Shown: positions 10,400-23,129 of the stretch, piece after piece | How the letters are laid out: every line of letters begins with the position of its first letter | How positions within the stretch are numbered: position 1 is the first letter of the stretch | Assembly (NCBI GenBank): GCA_001953115.1 | Contig: LSSL01000492.1 | Location: forward strand, 1-28,461 | Direction of reading: 5' to 3' | DNA: 28,461 bases | From: Smittium mucronatum | Lineage: Eukaryota > Kickxellomycota > Harpellomycetes > Harpellales > Legeriomycetaceae | Program-made: the position numbers and the translations under genes | The notes under the pieces: model-generated | Seen by the model: the letters and a program-made list of their open reading frames with translations, nothing else | What the model was told of the DNA's origin: nothing | Databases searched by the model: none

Positions 10400-13300
10400 G
10401 AAGACAGTCCGGTTTCCTATCATTATTCTGACTTCTTGTTGAAAATAATTAAAGATTAACGAGCTTTAATAGTTTCTATGGTGTGAATAGTAGATTATTG
10501 ACTTAGTAACTTAAAAAAGAACTGTTGGGTTCCATAAATAATGGAATCGGTTTTATTCACTTTGGCTGAATCCAAAGTTATCACTAACGGTGGCTAGTAA
10601 CTCATAATATCGCTTCTAAAAAAAGACAATCACCTCTTCCCTTTCTTCTTCGGTTAATCAAGTAGAAGAAGAAATCTTATTCAATTGAAGGTAAAGAATT
10701 TAGAAGCTTTGTATAGACTTTAAATATTTAATGGGTATTTTTATGGAAAATTAAGGGACTGAAAATTATGTTTTTTATTTATTTTCACCATAGAATTACT
10801 CAAACGTACTATTAGGCCCACTTACCTGTTTTTCAATCATTTATACCTGATTTGTAGCGTCTTTATCCATTTTTTCATTTTTTTTATGAAAATAAGATCT
10901 AATAAATTGAAATATGTCTAAATAGAATTAAAATTTTAAGGTTAGTAGAGTACTTTTACGAAAAAAAATTGATAAGGATACCATAATAAATTACTTTCAT
11001 TAGTATATAAATGATTTTTTTAGTAATATATTTAATTACGCACTATAACATATTTTTTTTTGAAGTTCGGTTTTATTAACCAATAAAATATTATAAAAAT
11101 AATTGAAACCATCCCTCGAAATGTTATTGATAATTTAACTTATATCTTTTATTTCTTGATTTATCCAAATCATAATATAGAATCAAAAAAATAATTGATA
11201 AAGATTTTAAATAAAAACAAGAAAAAAAAATTGAAACGAAAAAATAAATAAATAAATATATTTATGGAAAAAGGAAAGGGAACTATAGAATAAAAAAAAA
11301 TAAGCACCTATAATTTTAGAAGTATCTGAGGGTTTTTATATAAAAAAAGCCGCTTTTAGTTTTTTCCTGCAAATTTGATCCTTTTCTGCTATTTTTTTGA
11401 ATCTGAAATCCTCTTTAGATATAGTGAAATATTCATACCATTATAATATTTTTCTAAATTTATCCATTGTATTATATATGGATAATTTTTTTTTAATCAT
11501 TATGTGATGTCATGTATTCTTAAAACAAATATAGTTTAATAAAAGCAAAATTTTTTTAACCCAAAGCAACCGCACAAAATAATCGCATAAAAAATTACAA
11601 TGTATTATATAAAAAAACCAATATTTAAAGGTGAAAATAAATAAAGAATAAAGTTTATAATAATTTTAATATTAATTAAAAATAAAGCTCTATAATTGAA
11701 ACAAGATTATTAATTTTTGTGACCTGAGTGACATTATGCTAATATATGAATCTTACGTCAAATAAACAAAACAAAAACTATATTAATTTTAAAAAGGATT
11801 ACATTTTCCAATATTGTTTATAATATAGATATTTTTAAAATACTTTTATTTGATTTAATTTACCTTATATACTAATACAATGATATTAAAAGGATAATTA
11901 CAATATATCATGACTATAATTTTAAATTTTTATTTTTTTTAAATCACTATTTATCTTTTAAAAGTGGGAAAATTAATTATATTTATATCTATAAATTTAA
12001 TTTACACATTTTATTAAATTTGATTAGAGATTTAAATAAGATGATGTCGTTTATCTTGAAGGGAAAATTTTTCTAAAGTTGAAGATGCCAGTTAAGGTAA
12101 CAAAGATATCCTCCAGTAGTTTAATATCAATTATTTGGTAAATATGCATAGTTAAAATATGGCATCAATAATAAATAACGGTTATTATTAAAGATTCAGT
12201 ACTTATTAATTCTCATCAGCATAAAAGTCTAATCATTTAGCGGTTGAGTGACATAAAAAACTTCATTTAAAACGGGGGAAAAACCTCAAGGAAGATAATA
12301 AATTTTTCAACAAAGAAATAGGGTAAAACTTTACATTAGATCTTATATTTTTAATATTAAAGTACTAAAAAAATATTTATAAAAATTTCACAATATTGAT
12401 ATCTAGTTAAAAATTTATTGATATAAGGCTTTAGTGGAATTTTTACTAAAAAATTATATAATATATATCAAACACAAATAAAAAAATTATTAATTGAAAA
12501 AATTACAGATCTATAAAAAATAAAAAAGATTTGACGCTATTTTTGATAAAAAGACGTGAATTAAATTCTGGAGAATTTTTAAAATTTCAATGTGGAGTTT
12601 AATTTTATTACAAATTTTTTTCGATTTCAGGCAAAAATACCCGGATTTACATTAAAAAATAAAAAGATATCTATAGCAAAACAAAAAAAAGATAAATTTT
12701 CAAGATTGTATTTTAATTTTATTTCTTTCTAAAACCCAAGAATAAATCGATTATACATTTAATTTATATATTAAATACAGTATTTATACATTTACTTATT
12801 AGATTTAATGTGTTAAGAAAAATTATCTCTTTTTAAAATCAATTTATCTGCTTTAGAAAAGACTAATTTTAGTCTAAAATAAGAATTTATTAGAATTTTA
12901 TAAATGGATTAAATTTAATTTAATTTAATTTAATTTAATTTAATTTAATTTAATTTAATTCAAAATATAATTTAATTATCTAATAAAATAAGAATGTATA
13001 GTTTTAAATTTGTAATTTTTCTAAGAAAAATTATTTTTTTCAGCTGTGGGAAATTGGTTTATTTTTATATGTATTTCAGTAAAAATATTCTCTAAATAAA
13101 CCTTAATTTTAATTAAAGATTTTAGAAACTATTCTTAAATTATACCTCTTTCAATCAATTTAAATCCAAAATGGAATGTTTTGAAGTTATATATTAAGTG
13201 TTTTTAAAAAAAAAATTGTTAATTTTTGAAAAATATAATCTAATTTAATTAAATTGTGTCTCTGTTTCCTTAATGAATTAATATTCTAATTTAATTATGC

Positions 13301-15170
13301 AATCATGCTCCAAATAATAATTTATTTAGTACCTTGTTTGGGTTAAGAGAAAATTAAGTTGTTATTATTCTTTATAGGCTTTCTTAGAGTCTCATAAATA
13401 TTATTATCTAGTTTAAAGATTTTTTAATTGGTGTTTTAAAATTTTTTATATTTATTTAATAATATATAGGTAATTTAGAGTAAATTATATTGGCTAAAAG
13501 TATAATATTGGTTCCCAAAAATGAATTTTAAAACTATATAAATGCTAATTATGGGAATCACAAAATCAACACCCAAGTATAAAAAATCATAAATTAATAG
13601 GAAAAAATGGCATAGAAAACCAATCTGGAACAGTGAATAATTTAATTAAATATTGAAAACAAGGATCCGAATTCTAGTCATTATGATAATTAAAAAGCTT
13701 ATAATTATTTTTGAAATAAATCTTATAACATCTATCATGTTTGATATTGAATAAAATACCCAATTTTTAAAAAATCTTTTGAAAATCGCAGTTTAAAAAA
13801 AATTACAAAAAAATTCTAAATTTGCAAGAATAGATTAAATACGGTGATTTTTGTACAAAATAACAGAATTTTTTTAGAAATACATATTTTTAATTAGTTA
13901 AAAATATAAAATAGCTTTTTTTAACCTTTCAATTAGTTTTTCCTCATAGTCCTGGATTTAGTTTATTATTTATTTCAGTTCCCTGAATAAAGAAATTTAA
14001 GAAGGTAAGTTGAAGATAAAATAAACATTACTCATGGGTATTTAATTGTTATAAAATTAATAATAAATAGTCACAAATTTTTTTGCAAAAGTAAAATTTC
14101 ACTAATTTTGTAATTAAAAGATATTGATTTTCACTTTATACTTATATATAAACTAATGGGCATTGAATTAAATATTTTATTTTTAGCGGAGTTATCAGCC
14201 TAATTTCAGAAACCTAAGGTTTAATATTATCATTAGATGATATATATTAAAAATTTTCTATAAAATTTAGCTTTTTCTAATAGTGAAGCTGTAATGAATT
14301 TGAATTTGTGGAATTTTTCTTTTTTAGTACTGATATTTGAAATCAATCTAATTGTATACGTAAAATCAGAATATGGTTTTTTTCAACACAAAATTAGATG
14401 AATTTTATTACAACCCGGCCTATATGGTTAAATTAAAAAATTTATTTAATAGGTGAACTAAAATCTATTCTAGTCAATAAATAATTTAAAACTTTTTTTT
14501 ACAGAAATTAAAACAATAAAACCTTCACCTATTGAGTTAATAAAACCCTTTCTAATCCCTTAAATTCAACAAAAAAAATTAAATTTTTAAATTTTTTCCA
14601 CTCCTCCTATTTATAATATATAAAAAATTTAATGCTAAATTATCGATTTCAAAGTGAATTTCTTATATCATAAAATTTTAAATACACACAACCTTTTTTT
14701 TTACAGCTTCGAATGAGTTTTTTAATAAAAAATAATCTTGTTTTTAAATGGCGTCATGACTATTTACATACTATCATTTCGTCTACTTTCTCTACCTATT
14801 ATTTTAGTTGATTTGGTTTTTATTGTCAAATGAAATTTGTGTATTTCATAAAATTATGCAACAAAAAATTCAAATCTTAATTCCTTCTATTTATTGGTAA
14901 AAAGTATACAAAATGTCCATTATGTGAATTTTTAGTATAAAAATAGTCCTGACACCATTTTTAGGGGTAGAACTGAAAATAAATATTATATATCCTTATC
15001 ATCTTTTCCTTCGCAAAGCTACTCAATCTATTATAAATATGATTTTCAAACTAATTTAAATCATTTTATTTTATCTATAATCAATCTTTTAAAATGGAAG
15101 AAATTATCCTGAAGTTTTTAGCAGAGCTAAAAAAAAAGTTATCTAAATCTTATCTTTAAAATTTGCAAAA
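10400..15170. other. Long AT-rich stretch without recognisable genes
   Basis: Nearly 5 kb of very AT-rich sequence with frequent homopolymers and stops in all frames. Apart from the pentanucleotide array at 12.91 kb I see no domain, RNA gene, terminal repeat or other organised feature. The part near 10.4-10.7 kb is slightly less AT-rich and may hold unrecognisable Gag sequence of the minus-strand DIRS-like relic. Confidence 0.5.
12912..12960. repeat. AATTT pentanucleotide microsatellite
   Basis: Just under ten uninterrupted copies of a five-base AATTT unit (49 bp). It is clean, in contrast to the decayed surroundings, which suggests recent slippage. Confidence 0.95.
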
Positions 15171-15179
15171 GAAATTAGC

Positions 15180-17280
15180 AAAGAGTATATTTCTACAGAT
15201 ATAATATAATGGATAACAATACTTATTCACGCTTAACTGAGGCACTCTTTCAATCGATGAATATTTTTAAAGGTATTCAATTTAGGATAACTGCAGAAAT
15301 GAAGTAATATATGCATACACATGACTTAATTTAAAAATTTACAGTCCACCAGCTTTTGAAAATGCTGTTCCTATGTCATCGAAGAATATAGAGTCATTAT
15401 TGAGTAATATCATAATAACGCTAACAATAACATCCAGGCTTGTGGATTAATTTTTAAATAAAAGGTTACGGGATAACTCTGAAGTCAAAATAGACGACGA
15501 GTTAATATATTTTGCAAACACAATGTGAGTATTAATATCTGAAATAGTCACAAAAATCACTTAAAATCAAACCTATAGCTTTAATCAATCCATGAAGCTT
15601 AAAGAAATGGCTTCGCAACTAAATATGCGAGAATTGCGGCCTATGATTGATCTAACAGTACTATAATGATTATTGTAGTTAAAAAGTCTATTTAACCTAA
15701 TTGGACTAGACAGCTCTTTTGCAAGCACCAGCAGATTGCTCCAAAAAGATGCAGCCTCGATATCAAATGTAGCCTCATTCCAACTACTTCTGAGACAAAA
15801 TAATGTTTTACATTATAAAATCACATGCTTCGGGAACATAGCAGGGTTTTCAGAGGCTCGGAAAAATCCAAGGGGGAGAGTCCTAGTATGTGGGCACCTA
15901 TAAAATTCCCTTCAGGATTGGGGTATATTGAGGTATAGCGAATAGATAAGGAAATCCATAAAAAAAGGTTTCAAAATAAAATTATCGAAAAATCTCTTAC
16001 CTTAAATTACATCCACAATGAAACAAGAGGAGATTAGACATGAAACTAGTAAAGATAATATCGGAGGAAGTAGCCATGTTGTTGTCGAAACTAGAAATAG
16101 ATGAAGTGCAAACGAAATTTTCGGGTTAATATTCGATTATGTTTACATTAACGAAAAAAAAAGTAGGACCTCCAACCAGTACTCGATTTACGGAAGCTGA
16201 AACATAACCTGGTATAGAAAAACTTTAGATAGAGACGATATAATAAATATGAAAGATGATACTAATCAAGGAATGGATGGAATATTTACGTTTGAAGGAC
16301 ATATTCCCGAATATACTTAACAAAAAAACTACAGAAAAATTTCCATATTTCTATGTAATGATAAGAGTTACAAATTCAGTGTACTCCAATTCGGTCTTTC
16401 TCTTAGTCTATTTGTATTCCAGAAGTTTCTCAGACCAGTATTGCAGCGTGATCAATCTTTGAAAAATAAGAATGGCAGATTATATAGACGATCTTCTAAT
16501 TTTATGAAAAGTCTAAGAAATATACTCACTGAATAAATCGCTGATTTTTAAAAAAATCAAGGTATTGGGTTACAAGATAAAAAAGATAATCTTCACAAGT
16601 CTCATAGTAAAAAATTCAAGATTTGGGTATGTGAATCAATTCAAGATGAATGACGCTCAAATTGTCCCCAAAAAAGGTCAGATGCCATTGAAATGATGTA
16701 GTAAAGCTCATCAAAAAAGGATTGATTTCTATTTGAGCCCTGGATTTATTGATCGAGGAAGCTCAAGTGATTTCATTAGCTCTACTAAGATGCAAAATTG
16801 TGCTTTGGAGACCCCTAAAATTTAATAATATCAACCTATTATAGAAGAAGTGAAAATTAGTGGCTACAGTAAAACTTCAGGCGATCAGAAAATGAAATGT
16901 TGGCAAGATAAACTGAAAAAATAGGATAGGTCCACTTTTATTCCAGAAGTTCTAGAAATAACAATTTTCACAGATACAGGTGAAAACGCACGAGTAATAG
17001 TTTCAAGATCACAATCTTATTCGAATTTCTGGAGAAAATTCAAAATATCTGCAAATCATCAAATAACAATTGCTAGCAATATTTTATTCAGCCCGCCTCC
17101 TAAATGTTTCTGGAATATCTGTAATGATAAATATAGACAAAAAAAACTTTATTTTACATTGGAAGGTTTAGCATAACTACTTTGAACAGAGTAGCAGATG
17201 TTTCAGAAAAAACATGGCTTCATTTACTTGCTCTATTAATAGTAGCACAAAAAAATTAAGTGCATCCTTTTGGAATAGCC
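15180..17280 (+). pseudogene. DIRS/Ngaro-like retrotransposon pol relic (RT and RNase H), copy 1
   Basis: Plus-strand RT blocks appear in order with many stops and frame changes. SIMFTLTKKKVGPP (about 16132) corresponds to the PKK...GG block. EYLRLKDIFPNI (about 16277-16315) corresponds to IDLKDAYFHIPI. KNYRKISIF, then YKFSVLQFGLSLSLFVFQKF and LRPVL (16324-16440), match the RKYLRF and YEF..LPFGLS...F.KLL.PV blocks. The catalytic box ADYIDDLLIL is intact at 16478-16500. About 470 bases further on, EITIFTDTGENARV and SRSQSYSNFW (16955-17035) match the RNase H blocks TDAS..GWG and SQSYSGFW. NRVAD (17184-17199) matches the NV.AD.LSR end. The first 700 bases, including MDNNTYSRLTEALFQS at about 15210, may be Gag but are not diagnostic. 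No tyrosine recombinase domain was recognised. It is inactive. Confidence 0.78.
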
Positions 17281-19140
17281 CTGAATAATACTTCCTCATT
17301 CAGAACCTCTATCTTTTTCTGTTTTTTTCTATAAAGTTTATAAGTTTAAAGTTTTAATGGTACCATTCATGACCCCATGTATTAATGATAGTTTCATAAT
17401 GACAAACAGGAAGATGTTACACATTTTCAAATAAGATTTTCCCGTTTCGGTGTATATAAACTAGACAAATTTATAAATTTTCAGCATGGTTAGCCACCTG
17501 ATTAACATATAAATTCCAAAATCCAAAGCAATTGGAGTAATATTGAAAGAATATGCTGTTATTTATTGAGAAGATATTTACGTACATGGATTTCAGTCGA
17601 ATTATTATATCTTCTATACATAATATAGACTGTAACACAGTTCACAATCGAACTTTACTGATGAGATATTACCTCTTATTTAACATTTATGACTTCACTC
17701 CGTTTAGTAATTTATTATTTGTCGAGCCCTTAGGGCGAAAAGTTATCAATAAGATATTAGTAGAGTAGTTATATTTAATATCACCCACCATTAACCCTGT
17801 TTTACTTTGTATATGATGATTCAGATATAAAATATATGTAGTTTCAATTTTTAAACCTGAAAGTAAAAAAACTAGAGTTCTATTTTATTTTTATCTCATT
17901 GGGAATTTCGAACTCATATCCAACAATGATGGTGACACAATATTGACTTCAATAATAATTTTTTGTTAATTTTTACTCTAAAGGGCTCGATCAATCATAA
18001 AAACTACATTATTTCAAAATTATTATTCAGTTAATTAAAATTAAAATTCTTATAACATTTTTTTACTGAAGAATATTATTTTTAGGCAAAATATTTGAAC
18101 GATGTGGCTATGTGTATCCTAAATATTTTTATTTGAATTTTGATAAAATAAATAAATAAAATATACTAATTTTTTTTTTTGAAAAATGTCACAAATATCA
18201 TTTCTATTTAAAAAGTTTATAAGACAGAAAATGTAAATAAAGTATAAAAACATATTTTTGCAAATTTTTGGATTATTTTATTTATCAAAAGATTCAAAAG
18301 CATAAAAATATCATATTTATCTTGGGAATATAGAAATATCACCAGATTGTATAGCTTATTTCTATACATCATTTATCAAAACGTATTATATATGAGGTTT
18401 TAAATGAGGAAAAATAATTTAGGATAAAATTTTTTTGAAATTTTTCACTCATTTAAATCTATCTCGTTATTTATAAGTATAATTTTAGTGTATATTAATT
18501 TTTTTTTATACTAAATATAATCCCCAATTATATTCAAGCATTTTTAAAAATTGACATACATAATTTTAACTATTCAAACTCCATTAATAATACAATATTG
18601 CTATTGTTCGTAATAAAATTCAGTTTCCTTAGTTTGAAACTTTTATTAAATAAATTTTCGTATTTTTTAAATCAATCAAAATAATTAAGTACATAATTTA
18701 ATATAATAGCATTATTGAATAAATTTATAATTCTAATGTGATAAATATTTATAAAATTAGTATGTAATCTGTGATAAATAATATAATCATGTGATCTAAT
18801 CAATCTTATACACACTAATTTTTTTTTAAAAAAAGTATTTACAAGATTAAAAAAAATATGTTATATTATAACTTGTCAAAATTTTATATAAAGATTTTTT
18901 TGGATATATAATTAATTTTAAATTTTAAAAAAATCTACATCAAAGTTTATTTAAACTTAAAAAATACATAAATATTTTTCTTATCTTGTAAATACAGAGA
19001 TGTTATTTTTTAGTTATATTTATTTGCTATACCATTTTTTTACGTAATAATATAATAAATAAATATTAAGCTATAAAGTTATAATTTAAAAAATAATAAA
19101 ATAAAAAAAATAAAAAAATTCAATCACACAATCTTTTATT
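17281..19140. other. AT-rich stretch, no gene seen
   Basis: Follows the DIRS-like pol relic and separates it from the minus-strand LINE. It becomes extremely AT-rich from about 18.0 kb. The 71-codon frame at 17553-17768 has no recognisable domain. A recombinase domain of the adjacent element could once have lain at the left end, but nothing of it is readable. Confidence 0.5.
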
Positions 19141-19149
19141 TTTTTTCTA

Positions 19150-21660
19150 GCAGCTTAATACCTCAAAGTTATTGTTTATAAATTGTTTTCGAACTAGTTT
19201 TACTTTGAGTATTAAGCTTAGAATACTTAAGAATGCAAATCTAAAATTTAAATTTTCCATCGAAAATTCAATATCCGTGTTTTCAAATTGATTTTAACTG
19301 AAAGTATATTTATGCCCCCCTCCCCCTAACTGTTTTTAAATTATCTTTAAAATTAATTTTATGAGATTAATAGAATATTTATATACAAGATTGGGTTGTA
19401 GTTGGGATGAGCAAAAGGATCCACTCATTTCGTTGTTTATTCCATCTAGAGAAATAAATTAAGATGTGATCGACAGTTTTATTATCATCAATTTTAAATA
19501 AAAAAAATTTTATAAAATTTTTTTAGTGATTATTAGTCCGAAAAAATCCATTCTATTTTTACCATAGTTTTTGAATCCTAATTTTAGCGCGAAGTGCAGC
19601 AGATTAATATTCGCCAGATCCTTATTCGCAATTTTTTTGATCTATCGTATATTGGTAGATTTTGGAATGGGTAATTTTATTTTTACTGAAGAATATAGTG
19701 ATGTTTGTATTGCCATTTGAATTTAAACAAAAGTAATTTATATTCATCTTGCACAGATATCCACCCAGGTGATCAATCTAGCATTGATATATGATTTAAT
19801 CTAGTTCATTTTCATGCTTTCAAAGTTGATCAATATTGATATGTACCCAAATTATCAGTCATAGTTTTAAAAAAGACAGATTCTATTCCTATTTTTGCTC
19901 TGAATCGTTCTATGTAAGTTAATAATAACTTCGAATCAAGTTTGAGCCCTTAGTATATTTTGTTTTAGGTTGGCTCGACTCATGTTACTTCCATAAAATT
20001 GGTATTGAATCTATTAGAGACAACAGGAATCTGGAAAAAATGCATTAATTATATCTTTAGTTTACTAGAAACTTCATTACAGTTAATAGTAATTTATTTA
20101 TCGTAGAAAATCTTTATGACTTAAGTTTTATTTTTTATCCTGGAATCAGACAAGTTCCGTTTTTTTTCAGTATATACTCCAAGTATGTATATTGATCATT
20201 TTTAAATATGTTTTGCGTATATAATATCAGTTAGTGCAATCGATGGCCGGAGAAATTCAATGATTTTTTTTTTGGATTTATTTCAGTCATTTTTATTGCG
20301 TCCGAAAATTAATCAATTTTAATTTATGCCGATCGAATTTCGGTATCTTATTTTATCAATATCAGTGCTTCAACCGCAAAGAGCAGTTCATGTATTTTAA
20401 AAGTGATTTCAGTAACAAAAAAGTATAGTTATTTTTAAAAATGTCACCAATGTAGAAATAGAAGAATTTAGGGGAAGAGGTCTTCCTTTAAAGGGCACAC
20501 AAATGTGGCCATTGGTTTTATATAAATTATCTAAACTAAAAAATTCTATTTACAAGGATTGAAAAATACCTCAGATATCATTTATTAACTTCCCGAAAAT
20601 TCCAATGGCCTTAAGTTTGTTATGAATTGTGGTGTTTTAAAATTGTTCTTCGGCTTTGCTTAAATATATATAGCTTATGTAGTTTTTTTTTATATATTAT
20701 TTTTCTTAGGCATGAAATTTCGTATTTGGTGTTCACTTGAGCGGTGAACCCTTATAAATTTCCAAATATTTATTGTTCTTTGACTATTATTTCGTATTTT
20801 TTATTGATTTGTGCCAATTTGGTAGATATTATTTTGAATAAAAGCTTCATAAAAGTTGGAATAATCGAAATTACCCGATAAATAACAGTTTCCTTAGTAT
20901 CAACCTTTTCAATTACTGTAAATTTGGTACTAGCACCCACTTTTTTTGGGAAATACTCTTAATATTCGATTAAATCGATAATTTTGAAAATAACTTTTGA
21001 TATTTTTGGATCACGAATTTATTCTGAGGCCATCAATTTCCATACCTAAGTGGATATCACGTCAGATCCAGGAGAATTTTATTTGGATCTATCGGATATC
21101 TCCATGATAATATCAGTCTAATTGATATTATAGTTTCACACTAGGAAGTAGTCAAATTTGGCGAATATCAGCTATTCCCATTTAGTAATCCCGCAACTAT
21201 TTCCAGTAGTATCATTGGCCAGTTCAAAAAAAATGATTATTCCAAATTTGAAACCTTTTATTTTTATCGTACACCGGGCCGTACAAGATGCTCCTGATCG
21301 TATTCCCAGTATAAGATTTTTTGGTTCTCGAGTATTTTCTAGAGTCATTCTTGATAATTTGATTCTAAAGAAATTTCATTTTTTTATCGTAATAAAATTC
21401 GAATCAGCATTTATTTCGTTAATGGAATTCGATTTGGAGATTAAGTAATAGTTATGATTGATTTTTCTAAGCTTATAATCGTTAAATTTATTAATACGAA
21501 TTATAATGGCAAAAGCCTTTTTTTGCTTAGGGGGTTTTAATAGGCCTGTTAGCAGCTTTAGTGTCTTGAAGTCGCTTTTTTCTGATCATAAATTATCAAT
21601 AATATCTTCATAGAGCTCATTTAGAATGTTTTCGCGATCAATTAACACGCTAAATCGGAT
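19150..21660 (-). pseudogene. LINE reverse transcriptase relic with C-terminal finger, copy 2
   Basis: Minus-strand LINE blocks appear in order. FFELANDTTGNS (about 21222-21187) matches the FENLA.DTTG.S segment before the RT. SPGSDVISTQVWKLM (about 21075-21031) matches SPG.DGIP.E.W. DTKETVIYRVISIIPTFMKL (about 20905-20846), then FKIISTKLAQINKKYEIIVK and EQ (20778), match D...NYRPIS..P...KL..KII..KL and SEEQ. LLFAVEALIL (20386-20357) is the LLFADD.LIL catalytic box with both Asp residues lost. FKIDDNKTVDHIL with SRWNKQRNEW (19507-19421) matches the finger of the copy at 242-330, but its cysteines are gone. QLGGGGHKYTFS and NTDIEFSMENLNF (about 19330-19240) match that copy's LLGGESKHTLS and DNKFLLETAKF. 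The two copies are therefore related. The GC-rich run at about 19315-19326 is the Gly-rich codons. It is thoroughly decayed and more AT-shifted than copy 1. Confidence 0.8.
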
Positions 21661-22850
21661 AATATTGACTAATTATTCCATGGTAAATAGAATTATTTTT
21701 ACTATGATTTTTATTTTTTTGGCTGAAATTTGAGGTGAATCGAAATTTCAATTTTATGAAATCATAATATGGTCTAATATTTCGAGAATCTTATTTGCTG
21801 TGCATCAATAGTTTTTTCTGATGATTCCGACCTTGAAAAATACATTGATTCTCCGGTCAATTTCACTTTTTTTATATTAAGAGCTAACTTAATTTGCAAA
21901 TTACTCTTATATATGGCTCAAAACAATCCGATTTAATTTTCATGCTTTTTTATAGTCAAAATTGAAAATCCTAAGGATATATATATATTTTTAGTTTTTT
22001 AATTTTTTTATGAGGCTTTGTTTTAAACATGTCCAAAATAATATTATTTTACTCATAACTTTCTTTTACGAAATTCCCTCCTTTTCGTTAGACTCTTTAT
22101 AAATAAAACACTGATATCCAATAAATTTTTTCTTTTTTCTTAGATCACTTAGACCATTTATGTATCAGCAAAACTAAGGCTAAGATAAATTTTGTCTCAA
22201 TAAGAGCTCCAAATTAAATAATCAATCAAATAATTGGATTGATTTATAAGATATCGAAAATTAAAATTATATTTAACGAATAGAAACTTAACGAGGTATT
22301 TGAAAAAGATATATTTAGATATGGAATTATCCTCGAATATTATGGCAGTTTAATAAGAAAAATTTAATAATATCTCAATTAGAAAATTATCAATGTGTTT
22401 TTAATGAGGAATGATCTGAGAATAATTTTATATCTAAAAAAAGGATGTTAGCGTAAGAATTTTTTTAAATTTTTGATTTTTCCCACCGTTAATTATGAAA
22501 ATAATCGGTCATAATCATGAGTTATCCATTTTGACGTTTTGAAACGTCAAAATTTTCGATGGGTGTGATGTAAAAAAAGAACCAAAATCAAACGGATTCT
22601 CCGCAATCTAATTTGTAATTTATCCCGAATTTATTTTTGCTTATTTCTGAGGAAAAAGAATGAAATCTCTTCAATAATATACAGAATCTGCGGAATTTGT
22701 CGATTTAAACCGAAACTTCTTAACAAAAAAAATTTTTTAACAAGAAATAAAGCATTTTTACAACTAAAAATGCCCGTTCCATGTATAAATCGCTTTTTAA
22801 AAAGAAATTTGAGCCGAAAGATTGATGTTACTAAATTTTAAACCTGAGTA
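21661..22850. other. Mostly unassigned stretch between LINE and MULE relics
   Basis: If the LINE was interrupted by the MULE, the junction should lie here. Short minus-strand coding-like strings occur (for example RSFGLNRQIPQILYIIEEIS near 22.7 kb), but no endonuclease or other motif can be defended. A perfect hairpin lies at 22528-22553. Confidence 0.35.
22528..22553. other. Perfect 12-bp inverted repeat with 2-base loop
   Basis: ATTTTGACGTTT is followed by TG and then AAACGTCAAAAT, giving a perfect 12-bp stem. It contains two ACGT-type cores. It could be a transcriptional terminator-like hairpin, a protein-binding palindrome or chance. It lies between the MULE and LINE relics but matches no terminal repeat that I can identify. 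Confidence 0.6.
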
Positions 22851-22864
22851 AACTTATTTTCTTT

Positions 22865-22922
22865 TATTACTATTACTATTACTATTACTATTACTATTAC
22901 TATTACTATTACTATTACTATT
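22865..22922. repeat. TATTAC hexanucleotide microsatellite
   Basis: About 9.7 uninterrupted copies of TATTAC (58 bp). On the minus strand it would read as alternating Asn-Ser. That produces the apparent end of a 92-codon frame at 22854-23132, which I do not regard as a gene. Confidence 0.95.
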
Positions 22923-23129
22923 TATATTTATGATAAATAAGCAATTTAAAACTCTAATCCATTTAATATCTTTGTAATAAAAGTTTGTCTTTTTATAAAA
23001 GAAATATTTTAATTTCAAGCTGTTCTTAAGTCTACTAAAAACTTGGATATAATCTTTTACTGAAATAATATAAGTATAAAGGTTTATTTCTTTTATTGAT
23101 AAGTGAATAAAATATAAAAAATATAAATA

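Noticed and set aside
21170..21320. A retropepsin-like motif (RSGAS followed by FELAND) on the minus strand
   Set aside because: The segment matches the LINE pre-RT region better (FFELANDTTGNS, as in FENLA.DTTG.S) and is followed by LINE RT blocks in the same order. No catalytic Asp is present.
21158..21448. A 96-codon plus-strand open frame
   Set aside because: It lies opposite the minus-strand LINE relic, which explains the local base use and the rarity of stops.
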